Shown here: positions 27,499 through 37,028 of the stretch, in pieces
Numbering within the stretch: the stretch's first letter is position 1
Layout of the letters: the number at the start of each line of letters is the position of its first letter
DNA from: JBCCSZ01 sp039821145
Lineage (GTDB): Bacteria > Bacteroidota > Bacteroidia > Chitinophagales > Saprospiraceae
Reading direction: 5' to 3'
Length of the DNA stretch: 64,000 nt
Assembly (NCBI GenBank): GCA_039821145.1
Contig: JBCBOS010000016.1
Location: 1-64,000 of the forward strand
The notes under the pieces: model-generated
Seen by the model: the letters and a program-made list of their open reading frames with translations, nothing else
Told to the model about the DNA's origin: nothing
Database searches by the model: none
Program-made: the position numbers and the translations under genes

Positions 27499-27966
27499 AT
27501 GACTAGAACCATCTACGCTTGCCTACTTGCCTTGCTGGCCATCGTCTTGGTGCCTACTTCCTCTGAGGCCATGATCTATGTGGAAAAGACAGGAGTACAG
27601 GAACAAACCGTTGACTTTCAAGCAAGTCAAAATCTATCGTTGAACGAATTCCTCAACCTCAGCCCAAAGGCCTACAAGAAAAAGACTGGCAAAAAGCTGA
27701 AGCTCAGAGAACGGATCGTGCTGAAAATGGCACAAAAGCAAATCAAAAAGAAACTGAAGAAAAACGAAGCCTTCGACGCCAATGCCTTGGTTGCCAAGAA
27801 CAACAGCAATTTCCACCTGGCTGGCTTCCTGCTCGGCTTCTTCCTCGGACTGATCGGCTTTCTGATCGCCCTGCTCGTATGGAGAGAGGACAAGGCGCCT
27901 CGCCGTTCGGCCCTCAAGGGATTGTTGCTGGCCATCCTACTTGTTGTCATCCTACAAGTATTGTAG
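27499..27966 (+). CDS. Small exported or membrane protein with two C-terminal helices
   Basis: A 155-residue protein. It has an N-terminal signal-like helix (TIYACLLALLAIVLVPTSSEA), then a soluble stretch with NEFLNLSPKAYKKKTGKKL and a strongly basic helix (MAQKQIKKKLKKNEAF). Two hydrophobic segments (LAGFLLGFFLGLIGFLIALLV and GLLLAILLVVILQVL) are separated by a short basic loop. Similar small proteins with a PKxYKEMTGKKL-like stretch occur in Bacteroidota with unknown function. ATG 27499 is chosen because it begins the hydrophobic leader. Confidence 0.6.
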   Translation: MTRTIYACLLALLAIVLVPTSSEAMIYVEKTGVQEQTVDFQASQNLSLNEFLNLSPKAYKKKTGKKLKLRERIVLKMAQKQIKKKLKKNEAFDANALVAKNNSNFHLAGFLLGFFLGLIGFLIALLVWREDKAPRRSALKGLLLAILLVVILQVL

Positions 27967-27998
27967 AGAAGGTCGTAGCCCAGACAATCACATCAGTT

Positions 27999-28030
27999 AT
28001 CCCGAACTTTCGCCCTGGAGAGTTCGGGAT
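27999..28030 (+). terminator. Terminator-like hairpin
   Basis: ATCCCGAACT (27999-28008) and AGTTCGGGAT (28021-28030) form a perfect 10-bp stem followed by TTCCATTCT. The T-run is weak, so efficiency is uncertain. Confidence 0.55.
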
Positions 28031-28104
28031 TTCCATTCTAAGGCCTTCTTTTGGCCAAACTTTCAAAGACCACCTCTTGTTTTATCCACCAAAAGCACAA
28101 CTCC

Positions 28105-28905
28105 ATGAAACCCCTTTACCTCGCCCTCGGCTTACTCGGACTGCTATTCACAGCCTGCCAATCTTCTGACTCCTCAGACCATCCCGTCGCCATCGAAAAG
28201 AAGGCGCCTGCCAACGATTATGTCGCAGCGCTGGAAAAGGCCCACCAAGTGGATCGCTTTCACCAAAAAGAGGTTGTGTCTTTCGACATCGACATCAAAT
28301 TTGGTGGCAAGCCCTACGGCAGCACCCACATGAGCAGCAAGACCAACTCTGGCAAGATTCGCATGACTCGCAAGGCAGACAAGGCCGAATTGCTCTTTGA
28401 TGGCCACGACGTCTGGCTCCATCCCGACACGGCTGACTGGGGACGCGGACGCTTCGATATTTTTACCTGGCAATACTTTTTCCAGGCCCCCTACAAATTG
28501 AGTGATCCGGGAACAAAGTGGGAGCTCCTCGGCATGGACTCTCTCAATGGTCAGGCATATGAACTGGCCAAGCTCAGCTTCGAAGGGGGCACTGGCGATG
28601 CGCCAGATGATTGGTACATCCTCTTCAAAGACCCACAGACCAACCTGCTGCACGCCATGGCCTACATTGTGACGTACAGCCGTTCGCAGGAAGAGGCCGA
28701 AAAATCTCCCAGCTTGATCCTGTACTCCAACTACAAGGATGTCGATGGCATTCCCGTTGCACAGGACTGGACGTTTTACAAATGGAATCGAGAGGAGGGC
28801 ATCACCGGAGAGGCAAGAGGCCATGGACAGGTACGCCAAATTCAGTTTGAAAAAGAGCTGGCCGCAACCTTTGACATGCCAGGTGGCAAATTGGTAGAGA
28901 AATGA
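28105..28905 (+). CDS. Lipoprotein, DUF6503/LolA-fold-like
   Basis: A 266-residue lipoprotein with signal MKPLYLALGLLGLLFTAC (lipobox Cys18). The body alternates strands and turns (VVSFDIDIKFGGKPYGSTHM, DVWLHPDTADWGRGRFDIFT, ISLNG-like segments, GIPVAQDWTFYKWN) as in the DUF6503 family, proteins with a LolA-like open barrel found in Bacteroidota. No enzymatic motif is visible. It converges with the helical-repeat gene at 28910 with 4 nt between stops. Family assignment is by resemblance; function unknown. Confidence 0.65.
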   Translation: MKPLYLALGLLGLLFTACQSSDSSDHPVAIEKKAPANDYVAALEKAHQVDRFHQKEVVSFDIDIKFGGKPYGSTHMSSKTNSGKIRMTRKADKAELLFDGHDVWLHPDTADWGRGRFDIFTWQYFFQAPYKLSDPGTKWELLGMDSLNGQAYELAKLSFEGGTGDAPDDWYILFKDPQTNLLHAMAYIVTYSRSQEEAEKSPSLILYSNYKDVDGIPVAQDWTFYKWNREEGITGEARGHGQVRQIQFEKELAATFDMPGGKLVEK

Positions 28906-28909
28906 TGAG

Positions 28910-30316
28910 CTAGCGGGATTGGACAATGTCCAGCAACCACTCTTTTTCGGCCAGCGAAGCCGTCTGCTCCATTTGTCGGCGCAACTTCTGCCGGGCCTTG
29001 TCGTCACTGGGTCTCATCTTGAGGATTTTCCGCATGAATTGTATCAGATTGAGATAGTTCGAACGATGGTAGCCAATCTTTTTTTGGCGAAGAATAAAGA
29101 CCCGAAAACTGTCCAATAGCGAGTCCAAGGCATCGAAGTACCCCTGCTCGTAGTACATGCGCAGGAGCATGCGGCGGGCATCCAGATTGTAGAGCAAGTC
29201 TTTGAATTCCACATCCTGCAACAAACTCATGGCCTGGGCATAGTCTCCCTTGCGAAAGTAAAACACCGCGCGATTGTAACAATAGAGGTTGTCGCGCTCC
29301 TTGGGGTCGAGATGGGAGCGATAGTCTTCCAAAAATTGCTCCGTCCAATCAAACTCCTGCAATCCCAGTCCCAATTGCAAAATGTTGTTGTAAGTGTATT
29401 TTGACAATTGCTGCTTTTCCAAAAGTACTCCCTTTTCCAAGCCCGATCGATACAGTTCGAACCCCTGCCGGATGAATGCCCGCTGCCCCGTATTGAGCTG
29501 GCGAATGCAAAAGTTGATGGCCAACAGATAGATGTCCTTCAGATCAGAAGGCGGAAATGCCTGCCATTGCGATTCGATCAAGTCCAACAAACGGTCAAAA
29601 CTCTCGGAGCGGTCATCGGTGAGGGCGCGATAGCTGAGTCTATAAGCATTCAAGGTGGGATGGGATGGGCCGTGTTCCTTGGCATATTCCAATACGCTTT
29701 GCAACAGGCCGTGCTCAAAGGGCAGGCCCGAGAGGCGTTCCCGAATCAGGGAGGTGGCACTCCAGCGAAGCAATTCCGTCGCATAGTAGATGGTCAACTC
29801 CTCCACGATGGGCCCGATGGCAATCTTGTCGGCCCGTTTTTGCTGGTACTGCTGGTGAAAGCGCTCGGCGGCCAGTTGGTAAGACAGCAAATGGTGTTCT
29901 GCATCGACAGAAGACTGGGGCGTTTTCTGACGAGTCGTGCGCTCCAGTGTTTTTCCCAAAACCTGTCCCCCACCCTTTTTGCGCAATGCCCGGCACAAGA
30001 GCAACTGGACCTGCCTCGGACTGGCTTCCAATTCTTCCAATACCAAAAAGCGACGGCAAGCATCCAGTAGAAAAGACAAGGCATAGCGCATCAGACCATC
30101 CTTGTAGACCGATTCTGTGGGAAAGACCACCCCAAAAGCCTGGCGTTTGTCAAATGGCTTGTTTGCTTTCGAGCAATGCTTGCGCCAGTAATCGTACAAT
30201 CGAATGACATCCTCCCGCTGATTGAAGTAAGGAGAATGCAACAGCTTATACAGTTTGCGTTGCTCGGGATGATCCAAGGATTGCAGCAGCTCTATGAGTG
30301 GATGTTCTTTTGACAA
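28910..30316 (-). CDS. Helical-repeat protein of a lineage-specific family (member A)
   Basis: A 468-residue cytoplasmic protein, almost entirely helical, with TPR-like pairs such as FYFRKGDYAQAMSLLQDVEF and LLRMYYEQGYFDALDSLL. A protein of exactly the same length at 60810-62216 shares the N-terminal pattern (short helical start, then a YFN/YMYS segment), YYEQ..... near the C-terminus, and the end W(L)LDIV/WLLDKIV. The alignment supports the TTG start at 30316, since no ATG lies nearby. It is divergent from a T9SS surface protein at 30490. Function unknown. Confidence 0.7.
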   Translation of the reverse strand: MSKEHPLIELLQSLDHPEQRKLYKLLHSPYFNQREDVIRLYDYWRKHCSKANKPFDKRQAFGVVFPTESVYKDGLMRYALSFLLDACRRFLVLEELEASPRQVQLLLCRALRKKGGGQVLGKTLERTTRQKTPQSSVDAEHHLLSYQLAAERFHQQYQQKRADKIAIGPIVEELTIYYATELLRWSATSLIRERLSGLPFEHGLLQSVLEYAKEHGPSHPTLNAYRLSYRALTDDRSESFDRLLDLIESQWQAFPPSDLKDIYLLAINFCIRQLNTGQRAFIRQGFELYRSGLEKGVLLEKQQLSKYTYNNILQLGLGLQEFDWTEQFLEDYRSHLDPKERDNLYCYNRAVFYFRKGDYAQAMSLLQDVEFKDLLYNLDARRMLLRMYYEQGYFDALDSLLDSFRVFILRQKKIGYHRSNYLNLIQFMRKILKMRPSDDKARQKLRRQMEQTASLAEKEWLLDIVQSR

Positions 30317-30489
30317 AATATAATCTTATTCTACTGACAAACAGCCAATTGCAAAATTCAAACTTACAAAAAAAGCGACAAATTGGCCAATTTGTTTTTG
30401 CAAAAGCTCCCCCATTGGCCGACATTCGCATTGCGAACTGTTGCAAATACTGCCTGGACATTTTTTTTACGGACAAACTCTCTTGCACA

Positions 30490-33400
30490 ATGAAAAATTT
30501 CAACAAAAGCTACTGGCTCGTTTGTGGATTGCTACTGTGGATTTCTTCTCTGCAGGCCCAGGGATGGCTGCGCTCGGTGGGCGAACGCGACACTTGGGAT
30601 CACTCCATTGTCACTCGTATTGATGCACAAGGCCACATTTGGGACCTGACTGGCTTAGATGGAACCCCCAATGAATTTTCCCCAAACGGTTACTACACAA
30701 TTCTCAGCAAGTTGACAGTGAGCGAAGAATTGCTCTGCCAACAGACTCTGCAAGACTTTACAGGGCACAAAATGATCGTATTACCCGACGGATTGATTGC
30801 CATTTATGGCACAATAGCGAGAGGAACAGAGCTACGGGTCTTCCGACAAAGAGACTGCGAATTGGTCAGCCAGCAACCTTATCTAGAGCAAGCGTCAATC
30901 ATCGATTTGGAATTGGCCCCCAATGGCGATTTGGTCCTGAGTAGTGTGAGCAAGGAGGGTGCTCGCAACAATCGGTATTTTTCTATATCGCGCACCCGCG
31001 AAACTGGGGCCATCAGATGGAGTCGGACCTACAGCAGCAGTTCCCAAATCAACAGCAATGCCACGGACCATGCTGTCAGCCCGGCAGGCCATACACTATC
31101 TGCCATTGGCACCCTCTGGGATACCGCACAGCCCCCCTTGAGCAGCATGATCTTGCTCCACCAACACGATCGAAGCGGACGTTTGCTTTGGAAGGATTCC
31201 CTCTTCTTTCGCACGGAACTCGACTCTTTGCAGGCGGAAGAATTGGAGGTTGAAGATGTCCAGCTCACACCGACCACAGATGGCCATCTCTTACATGGGC
31301 ACTTTCAATACACCAGCATCATAGAGATCAATGGCTCACCTGCCACAGTGAGTGAGGAAAGATTGTTTGTGATCAAATTGTCCAGTAGTGGCGCTGTGGA
31401 ATGGCGAAAAATCCTTCCCGCCGCAGATTTTGTCATGGGGCCAGCCCATCGATTGGTGGCTGCTGCCGAGCCAGACGAGTGGTACCTACTGCGTTGGACG
31501 ACAGACATTGATAACATTCCCTTCGACATTCGACTGATGCACTTCAATAGCGATGGAGACATTTTATGGGACAAAGACTATCCCAACATTCGCCATCTCT
31601 TCCGGACTTCCATCGAGCTACTGTTTCACAACAATGAATTGTACATCCACGGAGGTGCGACAAATCTATTTTTCTCAGATTACAAGTCAACCCTTGCCAA
31701 ACTATCTGCAGATGGGAATCTGATTTGGTCGGAAACAACAGAACTATCTGAATTTTACTATTTCATCACCCGCCATCTTCACGCCTTACCCGATGGAGGT
31801 TTTCTGGCAAACGGTACACTTACCTTGTCCCAAGGGGGGATACCGAACGACAGGAACAGCTTGTTGATGAAAATGAACAGCCGGGGAGAGATTTATACAA
31901 ATACCATCAACGGACGGCTTTGCCTGGATGAAGATTTTGACTGTGAGGGAGATTCCACCTTGGCTGGTGACCTCAGTTGGATCGTTCAGCTCAACAACCA
32001 GCGCATTGCCACCACCCGCCCCGATGGCTCCTTTGTCTTCCGGGTAGATACCGGCCAATTCCAATTGCAGGCCAATCCACTGAGCGAATACTGGATCACC
32101 TGCCCACTGACCCTGGACTTGCCGCAAGCCCAAACAGATACGAGCGTCTGCCTGAGCGTGCAAATCGATGAGTTCTGCCCTGCTATGGAGGTCTTTGTGG
32201 CCGCCAACCGGGTGCGCCCCTGCTTTTCCAACGTCTACAACCTATACCATTGCAACTCCGGAACCGATACCGCTCAGCAAGCCTATGTGGAATTGTTGAT
32301 GGATGATCTGATGACCTATGACAGCTCCAGCATCCCCTTGGACAGCCAGGCCGGTCAGTTGTTGACCTTTCAATTGGGAGACGTGGCACCAGGAGAGTGC
32401 GAATCATTCCAAGTGTGGCTGGGCCTCGACTGCGAGTCAGAACCCGGCAGCGTTCAATGTGTGGAGGCCCACATCTATCCCGACAGCAGTTGCATTCCAC
32501 CCGGCAGCGATTGGTCGGGGGCCAGTGTGGTGGTGGATGCTTTTTGCCAGAGAGATACTGTGAACTTTCAGATTCAAAATGTGGGTGTCGGAAATATGAA
32601 CATGCCCAGTACCTTCATCGTCATAGAAGACCAGGTGGTACTGAGAAGTGGCAGCTTTCAGCTCAATGCAGGAGAGGACTCGCTGTTCCAACTGCCTGCT
32701 CGGGGGGCGACCTACCGCATCGAAGCCATGCAAGTGCCAGGACATCCCGGACGCTCCATGCCCAGTGCTATGGTTGATCACTGTGGGCCAGGGAATGGGC
32801 TGAGAGGTTTTTTCGGTCAGTATCCGCTGGACGAGCTGGATGGTTGGATCGACATCGAATGCGTAGTGGCAACCAATGCCTACGACCCCAACGACAAGCA
32901 AGCCACGCCACAGGGATATGGACCACAGAATTTCATTGCTGCCAATCAGGACTTGGAATACACGATTCGCTTCCAAAATACGGGAACAGATACTGCTTTC
33001 ACAGTCGTCATTCGGGATACCATCGACCAGCATTTGGACATCCAAAGCATTCGTCCGGGAGCCAGCAGCCATTCCTATGATTTTAGGATAGAGACCGACA
33101 GCATCGCCGTTTTTATTTTCAACAACATCCTTTTGCCTGACAGCAATGTCAACCAAGATGCTTCCAATGGCTTTGTCCGTTTCCACATCCGGCAACAAGC
33201 AGACTTGGAAGATGGCGTTGAGATCAGCAATTGGGCGGCCATTTATTTCGACTTCAATGATCCCATCATTACCAATACGGTCTGGCATGTGATCGGCTCC
33301 GACTACCTGGCCGATCAAACTGTGGCTGTCTACCATCCCGATCCATCACCGAATGCCATCGTCCCGTCTCCCAATCCCATGCAACACTCCACCCTGTTCC

Positions 33401-33597
33401 GCCTAGGCGATGAATCAACCGGTGAGTTGATGTTGAAATTGTACGACTTGCAAGGACATCTTTTGTACCAACAAACGCATCTTGGCCCGCAGATTCAACT
33501 CTTGCGCCCGGCCCTGCCTGCTGGCATGTACCTCTACCAATTGCAACAAGCGGAGAAAACCATTGGACAAGGAAAACTCATTCTGCTGCCTGAATAA
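30490..33597 (+). CDS. T9SS type A surface protein with DUF11/DUF7619-like repeat domain
   Basis: A 1035-residue exported protein. The signal peptide is MKNFNKSYWLVCGLLLWISS, ending LQAQ. The N-terminal half resembles a beta-propeller of repeated strands (LSSSGAVEWRKILP, NSDGDILWDKDYP, LSADGNLIWSE). The middle has beta-sandwich domains with paired Cys. Then comes a conserved segment with NDKQATPQGYG, LEYTIRFQNTGTDTAF and IYFDFNDPIITNTV, typical of DUF7619 modules next to T9SS domains. A sorting domain ends it (PSPNPMQHSTLFR, LKLYDLQGHLLYQQ, GMYLYQL). Probably a cell-surface or secreted adhesive protein. ATG 30490 follows from the signal peptide. Confidence 0.85.
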   Translation: MKNFNKSYWLVCGLLLWISSLQAQGWLRSVGERDTWDHSIVTRIDAQGHIWDLTGLDGTPNEFSPNGYYTILSKLTVSEELLCQQTLQDFTGHKMIVLPDGLIAIYGTIARGTELRVFRQRDCELVSQQPYLEQASIIDLELAPNGDLVLSSVSKEGARNNRYFSISRTRETGAIRWSRTYSSSSQINSNATDHAVSPAGHTLSAIGTLWDTAQPPLSSMILLHQHDRSGRLLWKDSLFFRTELDSLQAEELEVEDVQLTPTTDGHLLHGHFQYTSIIEINGSPATVSEERLFVIKLSSSGAVEWRKILPAADFVMGPAHRLVAAAEPDEWYLLRWTTDIDNIPFDIRLMHFNSDGDILWDKDYPNIRHLFRTSIELLFHNNELYIHGGATNLFFSDYKSTLAKLSADGNLIWSETTELSEFYYFITRHLHALPDGGFLANGTLTLSQGGIPNDRNSLLMKMNSRGEIYTNTINGRLCLDEDFDCEGDSTLAGDLSWIVQLNNQRIATTRPDGSFVFRVDTGQFQLQANPLSEYWITCPLTLDLPQAQTDTSVCLSVQIDEFCPAMEVFVAANRVRPCFSNVYNLYHCNSGTDTAQQAYVELLMDDLMTYDSSSIPLDSQAGQLLTFQLGDVAPGECESFQVWLGLDCESEPGSVQCVEAHIYPDSSCIPPGSDWSGASVVVDAFCQRDTVNFQIQNVGVGNMNMPSTFIVIEDQVVLRSGSFQLNAGEDSLFQLPARGATYRIEAMQVPGHPGRSMPSAMVDHCGPGNGLRGFFGQYPLDELDGWIDIECVVATNAYDPNDKQATPQGYGPQNFIAANQDLEYTIRFQNTGTDTAFTVVIRDTIDQHLDIQSIRPGASSHSYDFRIETDSIAVFIFNNILLPDSNVNQDASNGFVRFHIRQQADLEDGVEISNWAAIYFDFNDPIITNTVWHVIGSDYLADQTVAVYHPDPSPNAIVPSPNPMQHSTLFRLGDESTGELMLKLYDLQGHLLYQQTHLGPQIQLLRPALPAGMYLYQLQQAEKTIGQGKLILLPE

Positions 33598-33710
33598 GGG
33601 GGGGAAATCATCCTTGAAAGGACAAAGCGACGAACGCCACTTTTCCTTCTGTAAACAGAGCCACAAGATGTAAGAAGTAAAAGAAACCTGACAAAACTAC
33701 TTTTAAAGTA

Positions 33711-33755
33711 TCCCCTCCAACTTTGTTGGGCAGGCAAAATGGAGGGGACTTTTCT
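33711..33755 (+). terminator. Intrinsic terminator after the T9SS protein
   Basis: TCCCCTCCA (33711-33719) pairs with TGGAGGGGA (33740-33748) and CTTTTCTTTT follows. It ends the upstream gene. It also argues that an ATG at 33739, inside the right arm, is not the start of the next gene. Confidence 0.75.
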
Positions 33756-33849
33756 TTTGGGCCTCTCCAAAAAGCCTAAATTTTATTGGGACTTCTCTTT
33801 CCTTTTAGGCGAATTTTTCGCATATTGTTTAGTCCTAAGAAATTTTATT

Positions 33850-36156
33850 TTGTCTAAAGCTACCCAATCATCCGCTAAACGGAACACCATCCGTTTTTTC
33901 CTGCTGATCGTCCTATCGATGATGGTCAGCATTCCCTTGCAAAGTCAATCCAGCGAGGGAACAGAATTCTGGTTTGGCTATATGGAACATTTCGATCTAG
34001 ACCAAAATGTCAAGGTGGTCATGATCACATCCAATCGTTCAACCCAGGGCATTGTCCGCATTCCACACCACAATTGGGAGAAGCATTTCGAAGTAAAAGC
34101 CCACGACATCACCATCATCACACTGCCAAGGCTGACAGAGCACCACGGCTCAGAACAAATCGACAGCAAAGCCATCCAACTGCTGTCCGACGACCCGGTA
34201 TCGGTCTACATCCACCAGTATTTCGGGATGCGATCGGAGGCCACGACTGTGCTGCCTGTCAATGCCCTTGGGCAGTCCTACTATGTGATGAGTTATGAAG
34301 GTGTCAACATTCAGGGCACAAACTACCCCTCTGAGTTTTTGATCGTAGGGGTGAAAGACGAAACGAACATCGCCATTACCTACAGCGATGAGACCCTTGC
34401 GGGACGACAAAAGGGAGAGACCGAGTACATCCGACTCCATGCTGGGGAAAGCTATCAAGTACAAGGACGCCACGGGCGATCCGACCTGACGGGGACGCAG
34501 ATCGAAGGAGACCAGGCCTTTGCTGTCTTTGGGGGAGCCCGCTGGACAGAGGTGCCCAACGGCTGTGGCTTTCGGGACAACCTCCTGGAGCAAATGTATC
34601 CCATCTCGACCTGGGGCAAGCGATTTGTGACCATCCCCAATCAAAAGGTCAAGTACGATGTTTTCCGATTGTTGGCGTCGGAAGACGATACAGAGGTGGT
34701 GGTCTACGGCAGTCAAAACCGCAGCTATCACCTGGATCAGGGGGCGTTTGCAGAGTTTCGCCTGTCGGAGGCCAGTTACATCCAGTCCAATCGCCCCATC
34801 TTGGTTGCCCAGTACAACATTGGCCAAAACTGCAATGGCCACCACGTCGGTGATCCTTCGATGCTCCTGCTCAATACCATCGAACAGACCAGGGATACGG
34901 TCACCTTGTACAACTCAAATTTTCAAAACATCACAGAAAACTACATCAGCATCGCCGCTGCCACCGAGGACATGGCCTTCACCTATTTTGACGGCAAACC
35001 CCTATTGGAGTTGGCAGAGGTGATCAGCATTGGTCCGGAAAAGGACTACAGCTATGTTTCCCTGGAGGTGTCTGCAGGTTCGCATACCATCATTTCCGAT
35101 GGCTGCGGGCTCATTGCCACTGCCTATGGATATGGCAATTTGGAGTCGTATGCGTATGGTGGGGGTGCCAGTTTTCGAAAGATCAATCGCAACCCAATCC
35201 CAGTGGGGGGCTGTCTGAGCGAAGAAATCCGCTTTGATGCCGAGCTTCCCCCGAGTCGCTTTTCCTTTGAGTGGGACTTGGGCGATGGGACACAAAGTGA
35301 CCAGGCATCATTTACCCACCAATACGACCAATTGGGCAGCTACCCGGTGTCCTTGGTCCTACACGACCATTGTCTGAACTCCATCGACACGGTCTACCGC
35401 CAGGTGGAGGTAAGCCTTCGGCAGGCCGTTCAGGTCGGGCAAGAGATTCACATTTGCCCGGGCGATGACATCCAGTTAGAAGCCACCGATTTGGCAGGTG
35501 CCGAGTACAAATGGACGGGCCCCAATTATTTTTTCTCAGACAAACAGCATCCCCTGTTGAGCAATGCCAGCCAAAAGCATGCTGGCGCCTACTCCGTCGT
35601 CGGAATCATAGACGGTTGTGCCACTCATCCGGCCAGCACAGAAGTGGTCGTGCAGGAGCTTCCCCAACCCGATTTGGGCCGGGATTCGATCATTTGTCCC
35701 AAGGAGGGCGTTCAAAGGCTGGAGCCTGGCAATTTCCATTCTTACCTGTGGCAAGACGGCTCCTCCTCCCCCAGCCTACGCCCCGAAGCAGCGGGCTCGT
35801 ATGCGGTGACGGTAACAGACCATTTGGGCTGTGTAGGCTCTGGCAGCATCCAGTTGCATCGAAGGTGTCCCACCCGCATTTATGTCCCCAATGCTTTCAG
35901 CCCAAATGGAGACGGGGTCAATGAGGACTTTGGGCCGCTGGGGCAGGATTTTACCAATCTACACTTCTCCATTTACAATCGCTGGGGAACACTGCTCCAC
36001 AGCAGCCGCAGTATGGACCAGCCTTGGGATGGGCGTTTTAAGGGGCAATTGGTCCCGCAGGGCGTCTATGTTTGGCAGCTTCAGATCGAGGGATTCGACG
36101 AAGACGGGCAGCCATATTCAGAGATTCGCAATGGCAGTGTGACGGTTTTGCGCTGA
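33850..36156 (+). CDS. T9SS type B (gliding-motility C-terminal domain) surface protein with IgGFc-binding-like and PKD domains
   Basis: About 768 residues from a TTG at 33850. The signal helix FFLLIVLSMMVSIPLQSQ is followed by GTEFWFGYMEH, the start of an IgGFc-binding N-terminal-like domain (SVYIHQYFGMRSEATTVLPV, ALGQSYYVMSYEG). A PKD domain follows (FSFEWDLGDGTQSDQASFTHQ), then an Ig-like Cys-containing module, and finally YVPNAFSPNGDGVNEDF, IYNRWGTLLHSS and PQGVYVWQLQ, the type B sorting domain. An in-frame ATG at 33739 lies in the preceding terminator and is less likely. The protein should be secreted by T9SS, probably for adhesion or matrix binding. Confidence 0.85.
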   Translation: MSKATQSSAKRNTIRFFLLIVLSMMVSIPLQSQSSEGTEFWFGYMEHFDLDQNVKVVMITSNRSTQGIVRIPHHNWEKHFEVKAHDITIITLPRLTEHHGSEQIDSKAIQLLSDDPVSVYIHQYFGMRSEATTVLPVNALGQSYYVMSYEGVNIQGTNYPSEFLIVGVKDETNIAITYSDETLAGRQKGETEYIRLHAGESYQVQGRHGRSDLTGTQIEGDQAFAVFGGARWTEVPNGCGFRDNLLEQMYPISTWGKRFVTIPNQKVKYDVFRLLASEDDTEVVVYGSQNRSYHLDQGAFAEFRLSEASYIQSNRPILVAQYNIGQNCNGHHVGDPSMLLLNTIEQTRDTVTLYNSNFQNITENYISIAAATEDMAFTYFDGKPLLELAEVISIGPEKDYSYVSLEVSAGSHTIISDGCGLIATAYGYGNLESYAYGGGASFRKINRNPIPVGGCLSEEIRFDAELPPSRFSFEWDLGDGTQSDQASFTHQYDQLGSYPVSLVLHDHCLNSIDTVYRQVEVSLRQAVQVGQEIHICPGDDIQLEATDLAGAEYKWTGPNYFFSDKQHPLLSNASQKHAGAYSVVGIIDGCATHPASTEVVVQELPQPDLGRDSIICPKEGVQRLEPGNFHSYLWQDGSSSPSLRPEAAGSYAVTVTDHLGCVGSGSIQLHRRCPTRIYVPNAFSPNGDGVNEDFGPLGQDFTNLHFSIYNRWGTLLHSSRSMDQPWDGRFKGQLVPQGVYVWQLQIEGFDEDGQPYSEIRNGSVTVLR

Positions 36157-36209
36157 TTTCCGGGCGGAACCCCTCAAATTTTGTCCAATTTTTTTTTCCA
36201 CATATCGAT

Positions 36210-36217
36210 TACCTTTG
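36210..36217 (+). promoter_or_regulatory. Putative -7 element TACCTTTG
   Basis: TACCTTTG matches TAnnTTTG exactly, 164 nt upstream of the membrane-protein gene at 36382. The region at -33 is T-rich, but a TTG at the ideal distance is not present. Confidence 0.4.
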
Positions 36218-36381
36218 TTGTTCTGAGTGACTCATGTTGTTGTATTGCATGATCATCACCCCACTGCACGATCACTCGAACAACAAAAAGTACCGGATTT
36301 CCCCCCCATGATCCGGCAGCTACAAACTAAAACACAGCAAGTGGCCTACGTGGTCACTTGCTTTTCAAACAACAACAAATT

Positions 36382-37008
36382 ATGAAAAACCAACTCATCA
36401 CTCTCGATAAAGAAGGTACCTACCGAGTCATGGCGTTTACGAGCGACGCCCTCGTCATGAGCAGCAAATCTTTTACTACGCTGGACGACCTGCTCGCAAG
36501 TCGGATCAAGGAGAGTCTCCTGGTCGCTGCTCTGGACATTCCACTGGAAGACATCGTCAGCATCACCCACAATGAATTGGAAGAAAACCTCAAGCTGGTG
36601 TACCGCAATGAGAAGGGCAAGAACAAAAGCCTGTCCATCAAACCAGCAGACCAAAACCTTCGGGAAGTGATCAGCGACTCTTTGGCGAGGGCTTGCCAAT
36701 TGGAAAAAAATGCCAAGCAGGAGGACAAAACCAAGCCATTGCTGGTCAGCGTGGGCTATACAGCTTTGACGATCCTTCTGAGCTACTGGGGTGTCAAAAC
36801 GGCCATCGATCTGCAAAATGGCATGGAGTATACGGTCAGCGGCCGAAGAGCAGGCATGAAACAACTATTGATGGGATTCATCGAAATGGTTGGCCCCATA
36901 GGAGTGGCGTTCATCGGGGTGGGCATTGTAGGCGTTTTGCTCTACAAGGCATACCGCCGCTATCAGCAGCCAGCTTCTGTCTTTCTCTACAGTCACCGGA
37001 CAGCATGA
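36382..37008 (+). CDS. Two-helix membrane protein of unknown function
   Basis: A 208-residue protein from ATG 36382. The first 110 residues are soluble (ITLDKEGTYRVMAFTSD, then LEDIVSITHNELEENLKLVYRNEKGKNKS, a PH-like strand pattern). Two membrane helices follow at about 117-135 (LLVSVGYTALTILLSYWG) and 165-187 (MVGPIGVAFIGVGIVGVLLY). No family was recognised. It converges with the metallopeptidase gene, 20 nt away. Confidence 0.6.
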   Translation: MKNQLITLDKEGTYRVMAFTSDALVMSSKSFTTLDDLLASRIKESLLVAALDIPLEDIVSITHNELEENLKLVYRNEKGKNKSLSIKPADQNLREVISDSLARACQLEKNAKQEDKTKPLLVSVGYTALTILLSYWGVKTAIDLQNGMEYTVSGRRAGMKQLLMGFIEMVGPIGVAFIGVGIVGVLLYKAYRRYQQPASVFLYSHRTA

Positions 37009-37028
37009 GCGCCTTCGATGGACTGATG

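Noticed and set aside
33739..33849. ATG start at 33739 for the type B surface protein
   Set aside because: It lies in the right arm of the terminator of the previous gene and adds 37 residues before the true signal helix.
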